Shown: positions 41,046-48,957 of the stretch, piece by piece
Numbering within the stretch: the stretch's first letter is position 1
How the letters are laid out: each line of letters begins with the position of its first letter
Assembly (NCBI RefSeq): GCF_031082405.1
Contig: NZ_JAVHJU010000054.1
Span: 23,776 to 80,411 of the forward strand
Source of the DNA: Amycolatopsis sp. A133
GTDB taxonomy: Bacteria > Actinomycetota > Actinomycetes > Mycobacteriales > Pseudonocardiaceae
Direction: 5' to 3'
DNA length: 56,636 nt
Translations under genes and position numbers: made by a program
Notes under the pieces: generated by a model
What the model was told of the DNA's origin: nothing
The model's input: only the letters and a program-made list of their open reading frames with translations
Database searches by the model: none

Positions 41046-41095
41046 ACTTTCGTAGGAAAGTTGCTTTGGTCCGGACCACCGAGCCCGGTGGTCCG
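41046..41095 (-). terminator. Terminator after second XRE-TPR gene
   Basis: CGGACCACC and GGTGGTCCG (41072-41095) form a 9-bp stem with loop GAGCCC. Just beyond, ACTTTCGTAGGAAAGT (41046-41061) is a short relative of the hairpins at 1769-1837. Confidence 0.65.
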
Positions 41096-41099
41096 CCGC

Positions 41100-42374
41100 T
41101 CAGTGGTCGGTGCCCGCTGCCGAGTCGAGCCCGCGGCGGTAGGCCGCGATGGCTTCGGCGAGATGACCACGTTGTCGGAGCGTGTCGCCGAGCCGCAGGG
41201 CCGTCGAAACCGCGGCGCCGTGCAGCGACGCCCGCGTCTGGACGTCGAGGGCTTCGCGCAGCAGGCGAGCCGCCGTCTCCGGATCCCCTTGGGCTCGGGC
41301 GATCTGGCCCAGCAGGCTCGTCGCTTCCCCGAGGGATTCGACGTCGCGGGACAGCAGGTCCCGGACGCCGGCGACGAGCGACGCCGCCTCGGCGGCCGCC
41401 CCCTGCCGGAGCCGGACCTCGGCCAGCTCGAGCGTCGCCCCGGCGACGCCTTCCTCCGCACCGATCGCGGCGAGCTGGTCGCGCGCCGCGGTCAGCTCCG
41501 CGCGGGCCTCGTCCAGGCGGCCCAGCCGTCGCAGCAGGTACCCGCGGGCCCAGCGGCAGCGGGCCGCGTCGCGGTCGAACCCCACCGACGCGAACAGCCG
41601 GCACGCCTCGGTCAGGTCCTCGTCGGCCCGGTCCGCGCGGCCGATCGCCTGCCACACCTGCGACGCCTGCCGGTGGAACCGCGCGACGAAGTCCGGCCGC
41701 GACGCCGCCCGCGCCAGCCGCCGCCCGTCGTCGGCCGCGCGGCGGGCCCGGTGCAGGCCGCCCATCTCCATCAGCGGGTGGATCAATGCCGTGAGCAGGC
41801 ACAACTGGGCGTCCGGGTCGGACGGCCGCGTCGCCAGCTCGTCCTCGACCCGCGCGATCGCCGTGCCGGCGTCGCCGCTGAGGTACCGGCAGCCCGACCA
41901 CCGGTGCACGATCATCGCCCGCAGCCACGGCGGCGCCGCGCCGGCCAGCTCCCCGGCGTGCTCCAGCGCCTTCTGTGCTCCCGAAACGTCGAAGAGCTGC
42001 CACTTCACCTCGGCCTGGCAGAACCGCGCGTAGCACTCGACGTCGTCGAGGTGGTAGCCCGCCGCCTGCTTCGCCACGGACGCGAACCGCGTCTCCGCGT
42101 CGGCGATCCGGCCCTGTTCCAGGTCGCGGTACCCCTCGTCCAGCGCCGCCCGCAGCTCGTCGGCGACGCCGGGGGGACGGCCGAACCGCAGCTCGTCGAC
42201 GGTCAGCCCGAAACGCTCGGCCAGGTAGGCCAGCATCTCCTCCGACGGCGGGCGGCTGCCGGTCTCGACCTTCGCCAGGAACCCCCGGTCGTAGCCGGGC
42301 TCGGCCAGCTCGCGCTGGGTCCAGCCGCGGTCGGTGCGCAACCGCCGGATCCGCGCGCCGAGCGGTTCGGTCAT
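41100..42374 (-). CDS. XRE family regulator with TPR repeats
   Basis: This 424-residue paralogue of the regulator at 37485 has an XRE helix-turn-helix (about 8-62; RIRRLRTDRGWTQRELAEPGYDRGFLAKVETGSRPPS) and then about ten TPR-like helical pairs. ATG 42374 follows TACCGT (42381-42386) by 6 nt: a leaderless start. The longer ORF to 42569 would run through the divergent GH9 promoter. It is divergent from the GH9 cellulase gene and may regulate it. A hairpin lies after its stop. Confidence 0.88.
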   Translation of the reverse strand: MTEPLGARIRRLRTDRGWTQRELAEPGYDRGFLAKVETGSRPPSEEMLAYLAERFGLTVDELRFGRPPGVADELRAALDEGYRDLEQGRIADAETRFASVAKQAAGYHLDDVECYARFCQAEVKWQLFDVSGAQKALEHAGELAGAAPPWLRAMIVHRWSGCRYLSGDAGTAIARVEDELATRPSDPDAQLCLLTALIHPLMEMGGLHRARRAADDGRRLARAASRPDFVARFHRQASQVWQAIGRADRADEDLTEACRLFASVGFDRDAARCRWARGYLLRRLGRLDEARAELTAARDQLAAIGAEEGVAGATLELAEVRLRQGAAAEAASLVAGVRDLLSRDVESLGEATSLLGQIARAQGDPETAARLLREALDVQTRASLHGAAVSTALRLGDTLRQRGHLAEAIAAYRRGLDSAAGTDH

Positions 42375-42420
42375 CTCCCCACGGTAGGTCATCACGCCCG
42401 CCGTCGCGGAAACGGACATA

Positions 42421-42477
42421 TTGACGGGCCGCCGCGCACCGGGATAGCGTTCTCGCGCTAAATAGGAAACTTTCCTA
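42421..42477 (+). promoter_or_regulatory. GH9 promoter with TAGGAAACTTTCCTA dyad
   Basis: TTGACG (42421-42426) and TAGCGT (42445-42450), spacer 18, form the promoter. TAGGAAACTTTCCTA (42463-42477), a 15-bp dyad, lies just after the expected start, so it is a likely repressor site. Ribosome site GTGGAGG follows. Confidence 0.6.
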
Positions 42478-42495
42478 ACAAAGTGGAGGCCGATC

Positions 42496-44331
42496 ATGCG
42501 CCCGCTTCCCCTCCTGACGGCGGCGGTGCTCGCCGTGCCCCTCGCCGCGGCCCCGGCCGAGGCCGCCACCGCACCGGCCGCCGTGCGGGTCGACCAGGTC
42601 GGCTACGCGCTGGGCGAGGCGAAGCACGCATACCTGCTCGGTGGCGCGCCGGGGAAGTTCGCCGTCGTCGACGAACGGGGGCGCACGGTCCGCGAGGGCC
42701 GCACCGGGGCGAGTCTCGGCGCCTGGAACGACCGCTATCCGGCGGTGTTCGACCTCGAACTGTCCACTTTGGAGAGACCGGGCACCTACCGGATCACGGC
42801 GGCCGGTGCGACGTCGCCGCCGTTCCGGATCGACACCGCCCGGCGTCTGTTCCGCCCGCTCGTGCGCGCCACCACCGAGTTCTTCCAGGCCCAGCGAGAC
42901 GGCCACGACGTCATCCCGGGGCGCCTCGACCGCAAGCCGTCGCACCTCGCCGACCGGACGGCGACCGTCTACGCGGAACCGAAGTTCGAGGGCGAGGGCG
43001 GCGACGAGATCGTCGAACCGCTGAAGCCGCAGGGTGGCCCGGTCGACGTCGAAGGCGGCTGGGTCGACGCCGGCGACTTCGTCAAGTTCACGTCCAACAC
43101 CGCGTATTCGCTGGCCGAGCTGGGTTTTGTGCTGCGCGAGGACCCCGATCCGGTGCTGGCGAAGGAGGTCCGCTTCGGCCTCGGCTGGCTCGACAAGGTG
43201 TGGGACGGCCGCACCAAGACCCTCTACGCCCAGGTCGGCATCGGCACCGGCAGCGAGGAATTCGGCTTCCTCGGCGACCACGACGTCTGGCGCAACCCGC
43301 AGGACGACGACGCGCTCGACGTCAAGCCGGGCGATCCCGCCTACTTCGTCAAGCACCGGCCGGTGTTCCCCGCGGCCCCGGCGGGCGCGCCGCTGTCCCC
43401 GAACCTCGCCGGCCGCGTCGCGGCGGCGTTCGCGCTCGGCGCCCAGGTGCAGGCCCACCGCGACCCGCGGCTCGCCCGGCACTACCTCGCCGAAGCGGCG
43501 GCCGTGTTCGCGCAGGCCAGGACGGCGGACGTCGGCGAGCTCGTCACCGCGTTCCCGCACGCCTACTACCCGGAGTCCAGCTGGGCGGACGACCTGGAAC
43601 TGGGCGCGACGCAGCTTGCGCTGGCGGCGCGGGCGCTCCACGACCCGCGCGCCGACGGCTGGGCCCGCGACGCGGCGAAGTGGGCGAAGGTCTACATCGG
43701 CAGCGGCGACACGAGCACGTTGAACCTCTACGACACCAGCGCGCTCGCCCACGCCGACCTCGCCGTGCTGCTGCGCACCGGCGTCCCGGGTGCGGCGCTC
43801 GGCGTCCGTGAACTGGCCGCCGACCTGCGGCGCCAGCTGGACTCCGGCGTCGCGTCGGCGAAGGCCAGTCCATTCCGGACGGCGGTCGACGTGACCGGCT
43901 TCGACGCCGCCAGCAAGAGCTTCGGCTTCGCCGCGACGGCTCGTCTTTACCAGCGCGTCACCGGCGACACCCGCTACGCCGCGTTCGGCGCGCAGCAACG
44001 GAACTTCACCCTCGGGGCCAACGCCTGGGGCGTGTCCCTCGTGGTCGGCGCCGGGACGACGTTCCCGCAGTGCCCGCACCACCAGGCCGCGAACCTCGCC
44101 GGGCCGTCGAAAGTGCTCCACGGCGCGGTGGTGAACGGGCCGAACGGCGCGGACAACTTCGCCGACCTGCCGTTCCCGGCGGGCGCCAAGGAATGCACCC
44201 GTCCGTATGAATCCTTCGACGGCCGGGGAAGCCGCTACGCCGACGACCTGAGTTCATGGCCCAGCAACGAGCCCGCCATCGACTTCACCGCTACCGCGCT
44301 TCTCGCATTTTCGCTGGCGGGCAGGCCGTAG
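42496..44331 (+). CDS. Secreted GH9 endoglucanase
   Basis: This 611-residue cellulase has a signal peptide (about 1-23), an N-terminal Ig-like CelD_N domain (about 28-115; VRVDQVGYALGEAKHAYL) and an (alpha/alpha)6 GH9 domain (about 120-605). Catalytic features are GGWVDAGDFVKF (Asp base) and SSWPSNEPAIDFTA (Glu acid). No carbohydrate-binding module is visible. GTGGAGG precedes the ATG. The dyad in its promoter points to substrate-dependent control. Its end overlaps the -10 of the next gene. Confidence 0.92.
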   Translation: MRPLPLLTAAVLAVPLAAAPAEAATAPAAVRVDQVGYALGEAKHAYLLGGAPGKFAVVDERGRTVREGRTGASLGAWNDRYPAVFDLELSTLERPGTYRITAAGATSPPFRIDTARRLFRPLVRATTEFFQAQRDGHDVIPGRLDRKPSHLADRTATVYAEPKFEGEGGDEIVEPLKPQGGPVDVEGGWVDAGDFVKFTSNTAYSLAELGFVLREDPDPVLAKEVRFGLGWLDKVWDGRTKTLYAQVGIGTGSEEFGFLGDHDVWRNPQDDDALDVKPGDPAYFVKHRPVFPAAPAGAPLSPNLAGRVAAAFALGAQVQAHRDPRLARHYLAEAAAVFAQARTADVGELVTAFPHAYYPESSWADDLELGATQLALAARALHDPRADGWARDAAKWAKVYIGSGDTSTLNLYDTSALAHADLAVLLRTGVPGAALGVRELAADLRRQLDSGVASAKASPFRTAVDVTGFDAASKSFGFAATARLYQRVTGDTRYAAFGAQQRNFTLGANAWGVSLVVGAGTTFPQCPHHQAANLAGPSKVLHGAVVNGPNGADNFADLPFPAGAKECTRPYESFDGRGSRYADDLSSWPSNEPAIDFTATALLAFSLAGRP

Positions 44332-44334
44332 CAT
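44329..44334 (+). promoter_or_regulatory. -10 of leaderless LOG gene
   Basis: TAGCAT, of which TAG is the GH9 stop codon, is followed by GGCGTA and GTG 44341. Confidence 0.45.
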
Positions 44335-44340
44335 GGCGTA

Positions 44341-45126
44341 GTGAGCGAACAGTCTGAATTTCCCGACGGCCAGTACCCCGAACGTCCGGTCGAGCGCCAG
44401 AAGGGCCCGGTCGTGCTGCGCGGCGACCGCCGTGACCAGGGCAGCACGACCGACCAGCGGCTGCTCGACTCGCGGGGGCCGACCGACTGGGTGCACACCG
44501 ACCCGTGGCGCGTCCTGCGGATCCAGGCCGAGTTCGTCGAGGGCTTCGGCGCGCTCGCCGAGGTCCCGCGCGCGGTCACGGTGTTCGGCTCGGCGCGCAC
44601 CAAGCGCGACCACCCGGAGTACGAGCTCGGCCGCAAGATCGGTGGCGCGCTGGCCAACGCCGGGTTCGCCGTGATGACCGGCGGCGGACCGGGCGCGATG
44701 GAGGCCGTCAACCGCGGCGCGGCCGAGGCCGGCGGCTTCTCCGTCGGGCTGGGCATCGAGCTGCCGTTCGAGCAGGGCCTGAACCCGTGGGTCGATCTCG
44801 GTGTCAACTTCCGCTACTTCTTCGCCCGCAAGACGATGTTCATCAAGTATTCGCAGGCCTTCATCTGCCTGCCCGGCGGCTTCGGCACGCTCGACGAGCT
44901 GTTCGAGGCGCTGACGCTGGTGCAGACCAAGAAGGTCACGAAGTTCCCGGTGGTGCTGTTCGGCAGCGACTACTGGGGCGGCCTCTACGACTGGATCGCC
45001 AAGACCGTCCAGGCCGAGGGCAAGGTGAGCCCGCACGACCTGGACCTGCTGCACGTCACCGACGACATCGACGACGCCGTCCGCGTGGTGCAGGAGTCCT
45101 ACCAGGCGTGGGAGGACACGCACTGA
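44341..45126 (+). CDS. TIGR00730 family Rossmann protein (LOG type)
   Basis: This 261-residue member of the LOG/YgdH family cleaves nucleoside 5'-monophosphates (cytokinin-type or purine) into base and ribose-5-P. It has VTVFGSARTKRDHPEYELG, the GGGPGAMEAVNRGA nucleotide site and the signature LPGGFGTLDELFEALTLVQTKK (PGGxGTxxE). A basic N-terminal extension (about 1-75) is typical of the long form. Its TGA shares a base with the next ATG, so two LOG paralogues are coupled. Confidence 0.9.
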   Translation: MSEQSEFPDGQYPERPVERQKGPVVLRGDRRDQGSTTDQRLLDSRGPTDWVHTDPWRVLRIQAEFVEGFGALAEVPRAVTVFGSARTKRDHPEYELGRKIGGALANAGFAVMTGGGPGAMEAVNRGAAEAGGFSVGLGIELPFEQGLNPWVDLGVNFRYFFARKTMFIKYSQAFICLPGGFGTLDELFEALTLVQTKKVTKFPVVLFGSDYWGGLYDWIAKTVQAEGKVSPHDLDLLHVTDDIDDAVRVVQESYQAWEDTH

Positions 45127-45710
45127 TGCGGCGGATCTGTGTCTTCTGCGGGTCGTCGATGGGTTTCTCGCCGCGCTACGCCGAGCAGGCGGCCGCGCTC
45201 GGCAAGCTGCTGGCCCAGCGCGGCATCGGCCTGGTCTACGGCGGCGCGAGCGTCGGCACGATGGGCGTGGTCGCCGACGCCGCACTGGCCGCCGGCGGCG
45301 AGGTGATCGGCGTGATCCCGCAGGCCCTGTCGTCGGTCGAGATCGCGCACGCCGGGCTGACCGAACTGCACGTGGTCGCGGACATGCACGAGCGCAAGGC
45401 CAAGATGGCGGCGCTGTCCGACGGCTTCCTCGCGCTGCCCGGCGGCGCGGGCACGCTGGAGGAGCTGTTCGAGGTCTGGACGTGGGCCCAGCTCGGCCTG
45501 CACGGCAAGCCGATCGGCCTGGTCGACGTCGACGGGTACTACGCACCGCTGATGGCCTTCGCCGACCACATGGTGACCGAAGGGTTCGTCAAAGCGGACT
45601 ACCGCAACCTGCTGCTCACCGACGCCGACCCGGCGGCGCTGCTGGACGAGTTCGAGAGGTACGAGCCGCCCGCGCCGCCGAAGTGGGCGAAGGAAGCGCC
45701 GGGGATCTAG
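45126..45710 (+). CDS. Cytokinin riboside 5'-monophosphate phosphoribohydrolase (LOG)
   Basis: This 194-residue short-form LOG protein resembles Mycobacterium Rv1205. It has CVFCGSSMGFSPRYAEQA, GLVYGGASVGTMGVVADAAL, ERKAKMAALSDGFLALPGGAGTLEELFEVWTWAQLG (PGGxGTxEE with catalytic Arg/Glu). It likely releases free cytokinin or adenine-type base. The ATG overlaps the upstream LOG stop by one base. In mycobacteria the gene lies in the dapE-gpgS interval, which matches this locus apart from insertions. Confidence 0.92.
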   Translation: MRRICVFCGSSMGFSPRYAEQAAALGKLLAQRGIGLVYGGASVGTMGVVADAALAAGGEVIGVIPQALSSVEIAHAGLTELHVVADMHERKAKMAALSDGFLALPGGAGTLEELFEVWTWAQLGLHGKPIGLVDVDGYYAPLMAFADHMVTEGFVKADYRNLLLTDADPAALLDEFERYEPPAPPKWAKEAPGI

Positions 45711-45890
45711 GCCGCCGCTCGTTATCTTGTTCGCCTGATCTTGTGCGCCCCGCTCCCGGCGCGGCACGCTCGCTCCACCACCCGGTCCCCGAGGAACAGC
45801 CGACGATCTCCTCCCGCAGCTTCCGTTGCCGCGGGGCTCGTCGCGACAGCCCGCGATGGTCGCGTCCGCTGTCGAGAGGAGGTCGCCGAA

Positions 45891-46115
45891 GTGGTCGTTC
45901 CCCCGAACCGGACGGCCCGGTCGAAGCTGCGCCGGGTCGCGAAGTGGTGTCACGGCCGGGCCCGCCCGGCCTGGCGGGCGGTGCGCGTGGTCCTCGTGGT
46001 CGTGGAGGTCGTCGTGGCGCCGCTGAGAAAGGACGAGGCCCTCGCCGTTGCGGCGAGGGCGCTCGTCTTGGTGGGTGACACGATCGTCGACGCCGGCAAG
46101 CACGGGCGATCGTGA
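45891..46115 (+). CDS. Small basic hypothetical protein
   Basis: This 74-residue product has a basic N-terminus (PPNRTARSKLRRVAKW) and a hydrophobic centre (VRVVLVVVEVVVAP), possibly membrane-associated. The ribosome site GAGAGGAGG, 8 nt before GTG 45891, is one of the best in the window and chooses this start over one at 45741. About 180 nt of leader (45711-45890) precede it without a recognised element. No family recognised. Confidence 0.5.
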   Translation: MVVPPNRTARSKLRRVAKWCHGRARPAWRAVRVVLVVVEVVVAPLRKDEALAVAARALVLVGDTIVDAGKHGRS

Positions 46116-46193
46116 CACCGGTCCGGCCGTCGCGAGGCGGCCGGGCCTTCCCCCACCAGGGAACAGCACCGGCGGACGCGCGCCAAGCGCCGA

Positions 46194-46224
46194 TATCCTG
46201 GGGGCGGCACAAAAGTGGTTTTGT
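46194..46224 (+). promoter_or_regulatory. Promoter and dyad before the response regulator
   Basis: TATCCT (46194-46199) is a -10 candidate without a clear -35. ACAAAAGTGGTTTTGT (46209-46224) has 6-bp arms around GTGG just after the expected start, a possible autoregulatory site. Confidence 0.4.
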
Positions 46225-46252
46225 TGCGGCGGATCGGGGAGGGGGCCACCCG

Positions 46253-47332
46253 ATGACGACCTCCTGCACCGTCTGCGGCGAGCCGCTGCCCGAGGTGACC
46301 GACACGGGGCGCCCGCGGAAGTTCTGCTCCGACAAGTGCCGGTCGAAGGCCCACCGCGTCCGCGCCCGCGAAGCCGGGCGGGCCCAGGCCCGGCTGGCCC
46401 GCCGGTGCGAGATCGAGGTGGCCGGGAGCCGGTGCGCGCGGGGCGCGGTGTTCGTGCTGGCGGTGGACGGGCGCGAGCTGAAGGTCTGCCCGGCCTGCCG
46501 CGAGCTGGCGCTGTCGTTCCTGGTCGGCCAGGGCGCGGCCGCGACGGCCGTCGAGACGCGGCGCATCGCCACCCCGGACCGCGACCCCGCGCCGCGGCCC
46601 ACCGAGTGCGGGACCGTGCTGCTCATCGAGGACGACGAGCCCGTGGCCGCGGCCCTCGGCGCCGTTCTGCGGAGCAGGGGCTACGAAGTCCGGCGGGCCG
46701 CCGACGGCGCCACCGGGTTGCGCGAAGCGCTCGAACGGCGCCCCGACCTGGTGCTGCTGGACCTCGGCCTGCCCGACACCGACGGCCTGGTGGTGTTGCG
46801 CAAGCTCCGCGACGTCAGCGACCTGCCGGTGATCATCACGACCGCGCGCGGGGCGGACAACGACAAGATCCGCGGGCTCGACTGCGGCGCCGACGACTAC
46901 CTCGTCAAGCCCTTCCACGTCGAGGAGCTCTTCGCCCGCATGCGCAGCGTCCTGCGGCACCGCGCGCCCCGGCCGGACGACGTCTACGACGACGGGGTGC
47001 TCCGGGTGGACTTCGCGCTGCGCCGGATCCAGGCCGCCGGGAGCGAGCTGCCGCTGTCGCCGCGGGAGTACCGGTTGCTGGAGTTCCTGGTCAGGGAGGC
47101 GGGTACCGCCCGGCCCGCCGAGGCGATCATCGCGCACGTGGGCGGCGGATCCGGGACTTCGTCGAAGCGCTACCTGGCGGTCCTGGTGAACCGCGTGCGC
47201 GGGAAGCTCAACGCCGAAGGCCTCAGCCCCGGCGTGATCGTCGCCGCGAACGGGATCGGCTACTACTACCGGCCGCCGGGCCGGCCATCGCGCACGATCG
47301 GCTACGGCCACGCGGAGCACCTCGTGAACTAG
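46253..47332 (+). CDS. Zinc-finger-fused OmpR-type response regulator
   Basis: This 359-residue protein has an unusual order. Residues 1-40 form a short zinc finger (C5-x2-C8 with C25-x3-C29; CTVCGEPLP, RKFCSDKCRSKAHRVR). Residues 50-85 hold a second cysteine quartet (C52, C61, C79, C82). Then come a receiver domain (about 120-235; phospho-acceptor D170 in LLDLGLPDTDG, Thr in ITTARG, Lys in LVKPF) and an OmpR winged helix (about 250-350; SPREYRLLEFLVREAG, YLAVLVNRVRGKL). GGGGAGGGGG precedes the ATG. No kinase gene is adjacent. Confidence 0.88.
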   Translation: MTTSCTVCGEPLPEVTDTGRPRKFCSDKCRSKAHRVRAREAGRAQARLARRCEIEVAGSRCARGAVFVLAVDGRELKVCPACRELALSFLVGQGAAATAVETRRIATPDRDPAPRPTECGTVLLIEDDEPVAAALGAVLRSRGYEVRRAADGATGLREALERRPDLVLLDLGLPDTDGLVVLRKLRDVSDLPVIITTARGADNDKIRGLDCGADDYLVKPFHVEELFARMRSVLRHRAPRPDDVYDDGVLRVDFALRRIQAAGSELPLSPREYRLLEFLVREAGTARPAEAIIAHVGGGSGTSSKRYLAVLVNRVRGKLNAEGLSPGVIVAANGIGYYYRPPGRPSRTIGYGHAEHLVN

Positions 47333-48003
47333 GCCACGCCTTCGCTCGGCCGCTTGTGGTAGGTGTCCACGTACTCCTGGCCCGAGAGCTCCAGGATCGC
47401 GTACATGACCTCGTCGGTGACCGACCGGCGGATCGCCGGCGCGTAGTCCTGGCCCTCGTAGCGCGAGAAGTCCAGGGGCTTGCCGAACGTGATGCCGATC
47501 TTCGCCGGGCGCGGGATCTTCTTACCCGGCGGCTGGAGGTGCTCGGTGCCGGTCAGCGCGACCGGCACCACCTTCGCGCCGGTCGCCAGGGCCAGCGCCC
47601 CGACGCCGGTGTGGCCGCGGTGCAGCCGGCCGTCCAGCGAGCGGGTGCCTTCGGGGTAGATCGCGAAGACACCGCCCGCGTCGAGCACCTTGCGGGCCGC
47701 CTCGAGCGCGGCCAGCCCGGCCTGGGCGTTGCCGCGCTCGACCGGGACGTACCCGAGGCCGCCGAGGAACCCGGCGAGCGCCTTGCCCTTGAGGCCCTTG
47801 CCGGCGAAGTACTCCGCCTTGCCGAGGAACTTGACCTGCCGCGGGGTCGCGAACGTGATCACGCCGGTGTCGAGGGCGGCGCGGTGGTTGGCCGCCAGGA
47901 GCACCGGGCCGGTGAGCGGCACGTTCTCCACCCCGCGCACTTCGGGCCGGTACACCGCCCTGGCCAGCGGGCCCAGCACGAACCGGACAAGCAGCGCGAT
48001 CAA
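47329..48003 (-). CDS. plsC: 1-acyl-sn-glycerol-3-phosphate acyltransferase
   Basis: This 224-residue PlsC-family enzyme makes phosphatidic acid or another acylated lipid at the membrane. It has an N-terminal hydrophobic helix, the catalytic ANHRAALDTGV (H-x4-D), VPVERGN, the IYPEGTRSLDGRL block and the late VVPVALTGTEHL strand. The start is a TTG at 48003 with a strong GAGGAGGAGG ribosome site; the next start lies well inside the protein. Its stop shares CTAG with the convergent response regulator. It is divergent from gpgS. Confidence 0.9.
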   Translation of the reverse strand: MIALLVRFVLGPLARAVYRPEVRGVENVPLTGPVLLAANHRAALDTGVITFATPRQVKFLGKAEYFAGKGLKGKALAGFLGGLGYVPVERGNAQAGLAALEAARKVLDAGGVFAIYPEGTRSLDGRLHRGHTGVGALALATGAKVVPVALTGTEHLQPPGKKIPRPAKIGITFGKPLDFSRYEGQDYAPAIRRSVTDEVMYAILELSGQEYVDTYHKRPSEGVA

Positions 48004-48036
48004 GTGGTCCTCCTCCTCGGTGACGGTGCCACCAGC

Positions 48037-48957
48037 ATGGCACGATCGTTACTCGTGAGTTGGTTCGAGCGGCGTACGTGGCAGGAGCCCGGGTGGACGC
48101 CCGAAGACATCCTGGCCGCGAAGGGTGACCGGACGGTTTCGGTCGTGCTACCGGCCCTGGACGAAGAGCGGACCGTGGGTGACGTCGTCGCGTCGGTGCG
48201 TCCCCTGGTCGGCTCGGTCGTCGACGAGCTCGTCGTCATGGATTCGGGTTCCACGGACGCCACGGTGCCGACCGCCGAAGCCGCGGGGGCGCGGGTGGTC
48301 CGCCGCGAGGACGTCCTGCCGGACCTGCCGCCGGTGCCCGGCAAGGGCGAGGTGCTGTGGCGCTCGCTGGCCGCGACCAGCGGCGATTTTGTCGTCTTCC
48401 TCGACTCCGACCTGGTCGACCCGGATCCGGCGTTCGTGCCGTCGCTGCTCGGTCCGCTGGTCTCCGAACCGGGCGTCCACCTGGTCAAGGGCTTCTACCG
48501 CCGTCCGCTGCGGCTGGAGAGCAGCGGCGGCGGGCGCGTCACCGAGCTGCTCGCCCGGCCGGTGCTCGCGGCGCTGCGCCCGGCGCTCGGCGGGCTGATC
48601 CAGCCCCTCGGCGGCGAGTACGCGGGCACGCGTGAGTTCCTCGGCTCGGTGCCGTTCGCCGCCGGGTACGGCGTCGAGATCGGGCTGCTGCTCGACGCCG
48701 AGGCTCGCTACGGCCTCGACGGGCTCGCGCAGGTCAACCTCGGCGTCCGCAAGCACCGGAACCGGTCGCTGCCACAGCTGGGTGTGATGTCCCGGCAGAT
48801 CCTCGGCACGGCGCTGGCCCGCTGCGGCGTCCCGGCCGCCGACGCGCCGTTCACGCAGTTCGTGCAGGTGGACGAGGAGTGGCTGCCGGACGTCACGAAC
48901 GTCCGCGTCGCCGATCGGCCGCCGATGCGGGAAGTGCTCGCCCGTCCTCGAGGGTGA
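48037..48957 (+). CDS. gpgS: Glucosyl-3-phosphoglycerate synthase
   Basis: GpgS transfers glucose to 3-phosphoglycerate, the first step to glucosylglycerate and, in mycobacteria, methylglucose lipopolysaccharide. The 306-residue GT-A (GT81) protein shows VSVVLPALDEERTVGDVV, VVFLDSDLVDP (metal-binding DSD), LARPVLAALRPALGGLIQPLGGEYAGTREFL and FAAGYGVEIGLLLD, all matching Mycobacterium Rv1208. ATG 48037 is used; GTG 48055 is possible, as neither has a clear ribosome site. Its end overlaps cydC by 65 nt. Confidence 0.93.
   Translation: MARSLLVSWFERRTWQEPGWTPEDILAAKGDRTVSVVLPALDEERTVGDVVASVRPLVGSVVDELVVMDSGSTDATVPTAEAAGARVVRREDVLPDLPPVPGKGEVLWRSLAATSGDFVVFLDSDLVDPDPAFVPSLLGPLVSEPGVHLVKGFYRRPLRLESSGGGRVTELLARPVLAALRPALGGLIQPLGGEYAGTREFLGSVPFAAGYGVEIGLLLDAEARYGLDGLAQVNLGVRKHRNRSLPQLGVMSRQILGTALARCGVPAADAPFTQFVQVDEEWLPDVTNVRVADRPPMREVLARPRG

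Noticed and set aside
45711..45890. Leader considered as a riboswitch
   Set aside because: G/C-rich with small hairpins, but no recognised aptamer motif.
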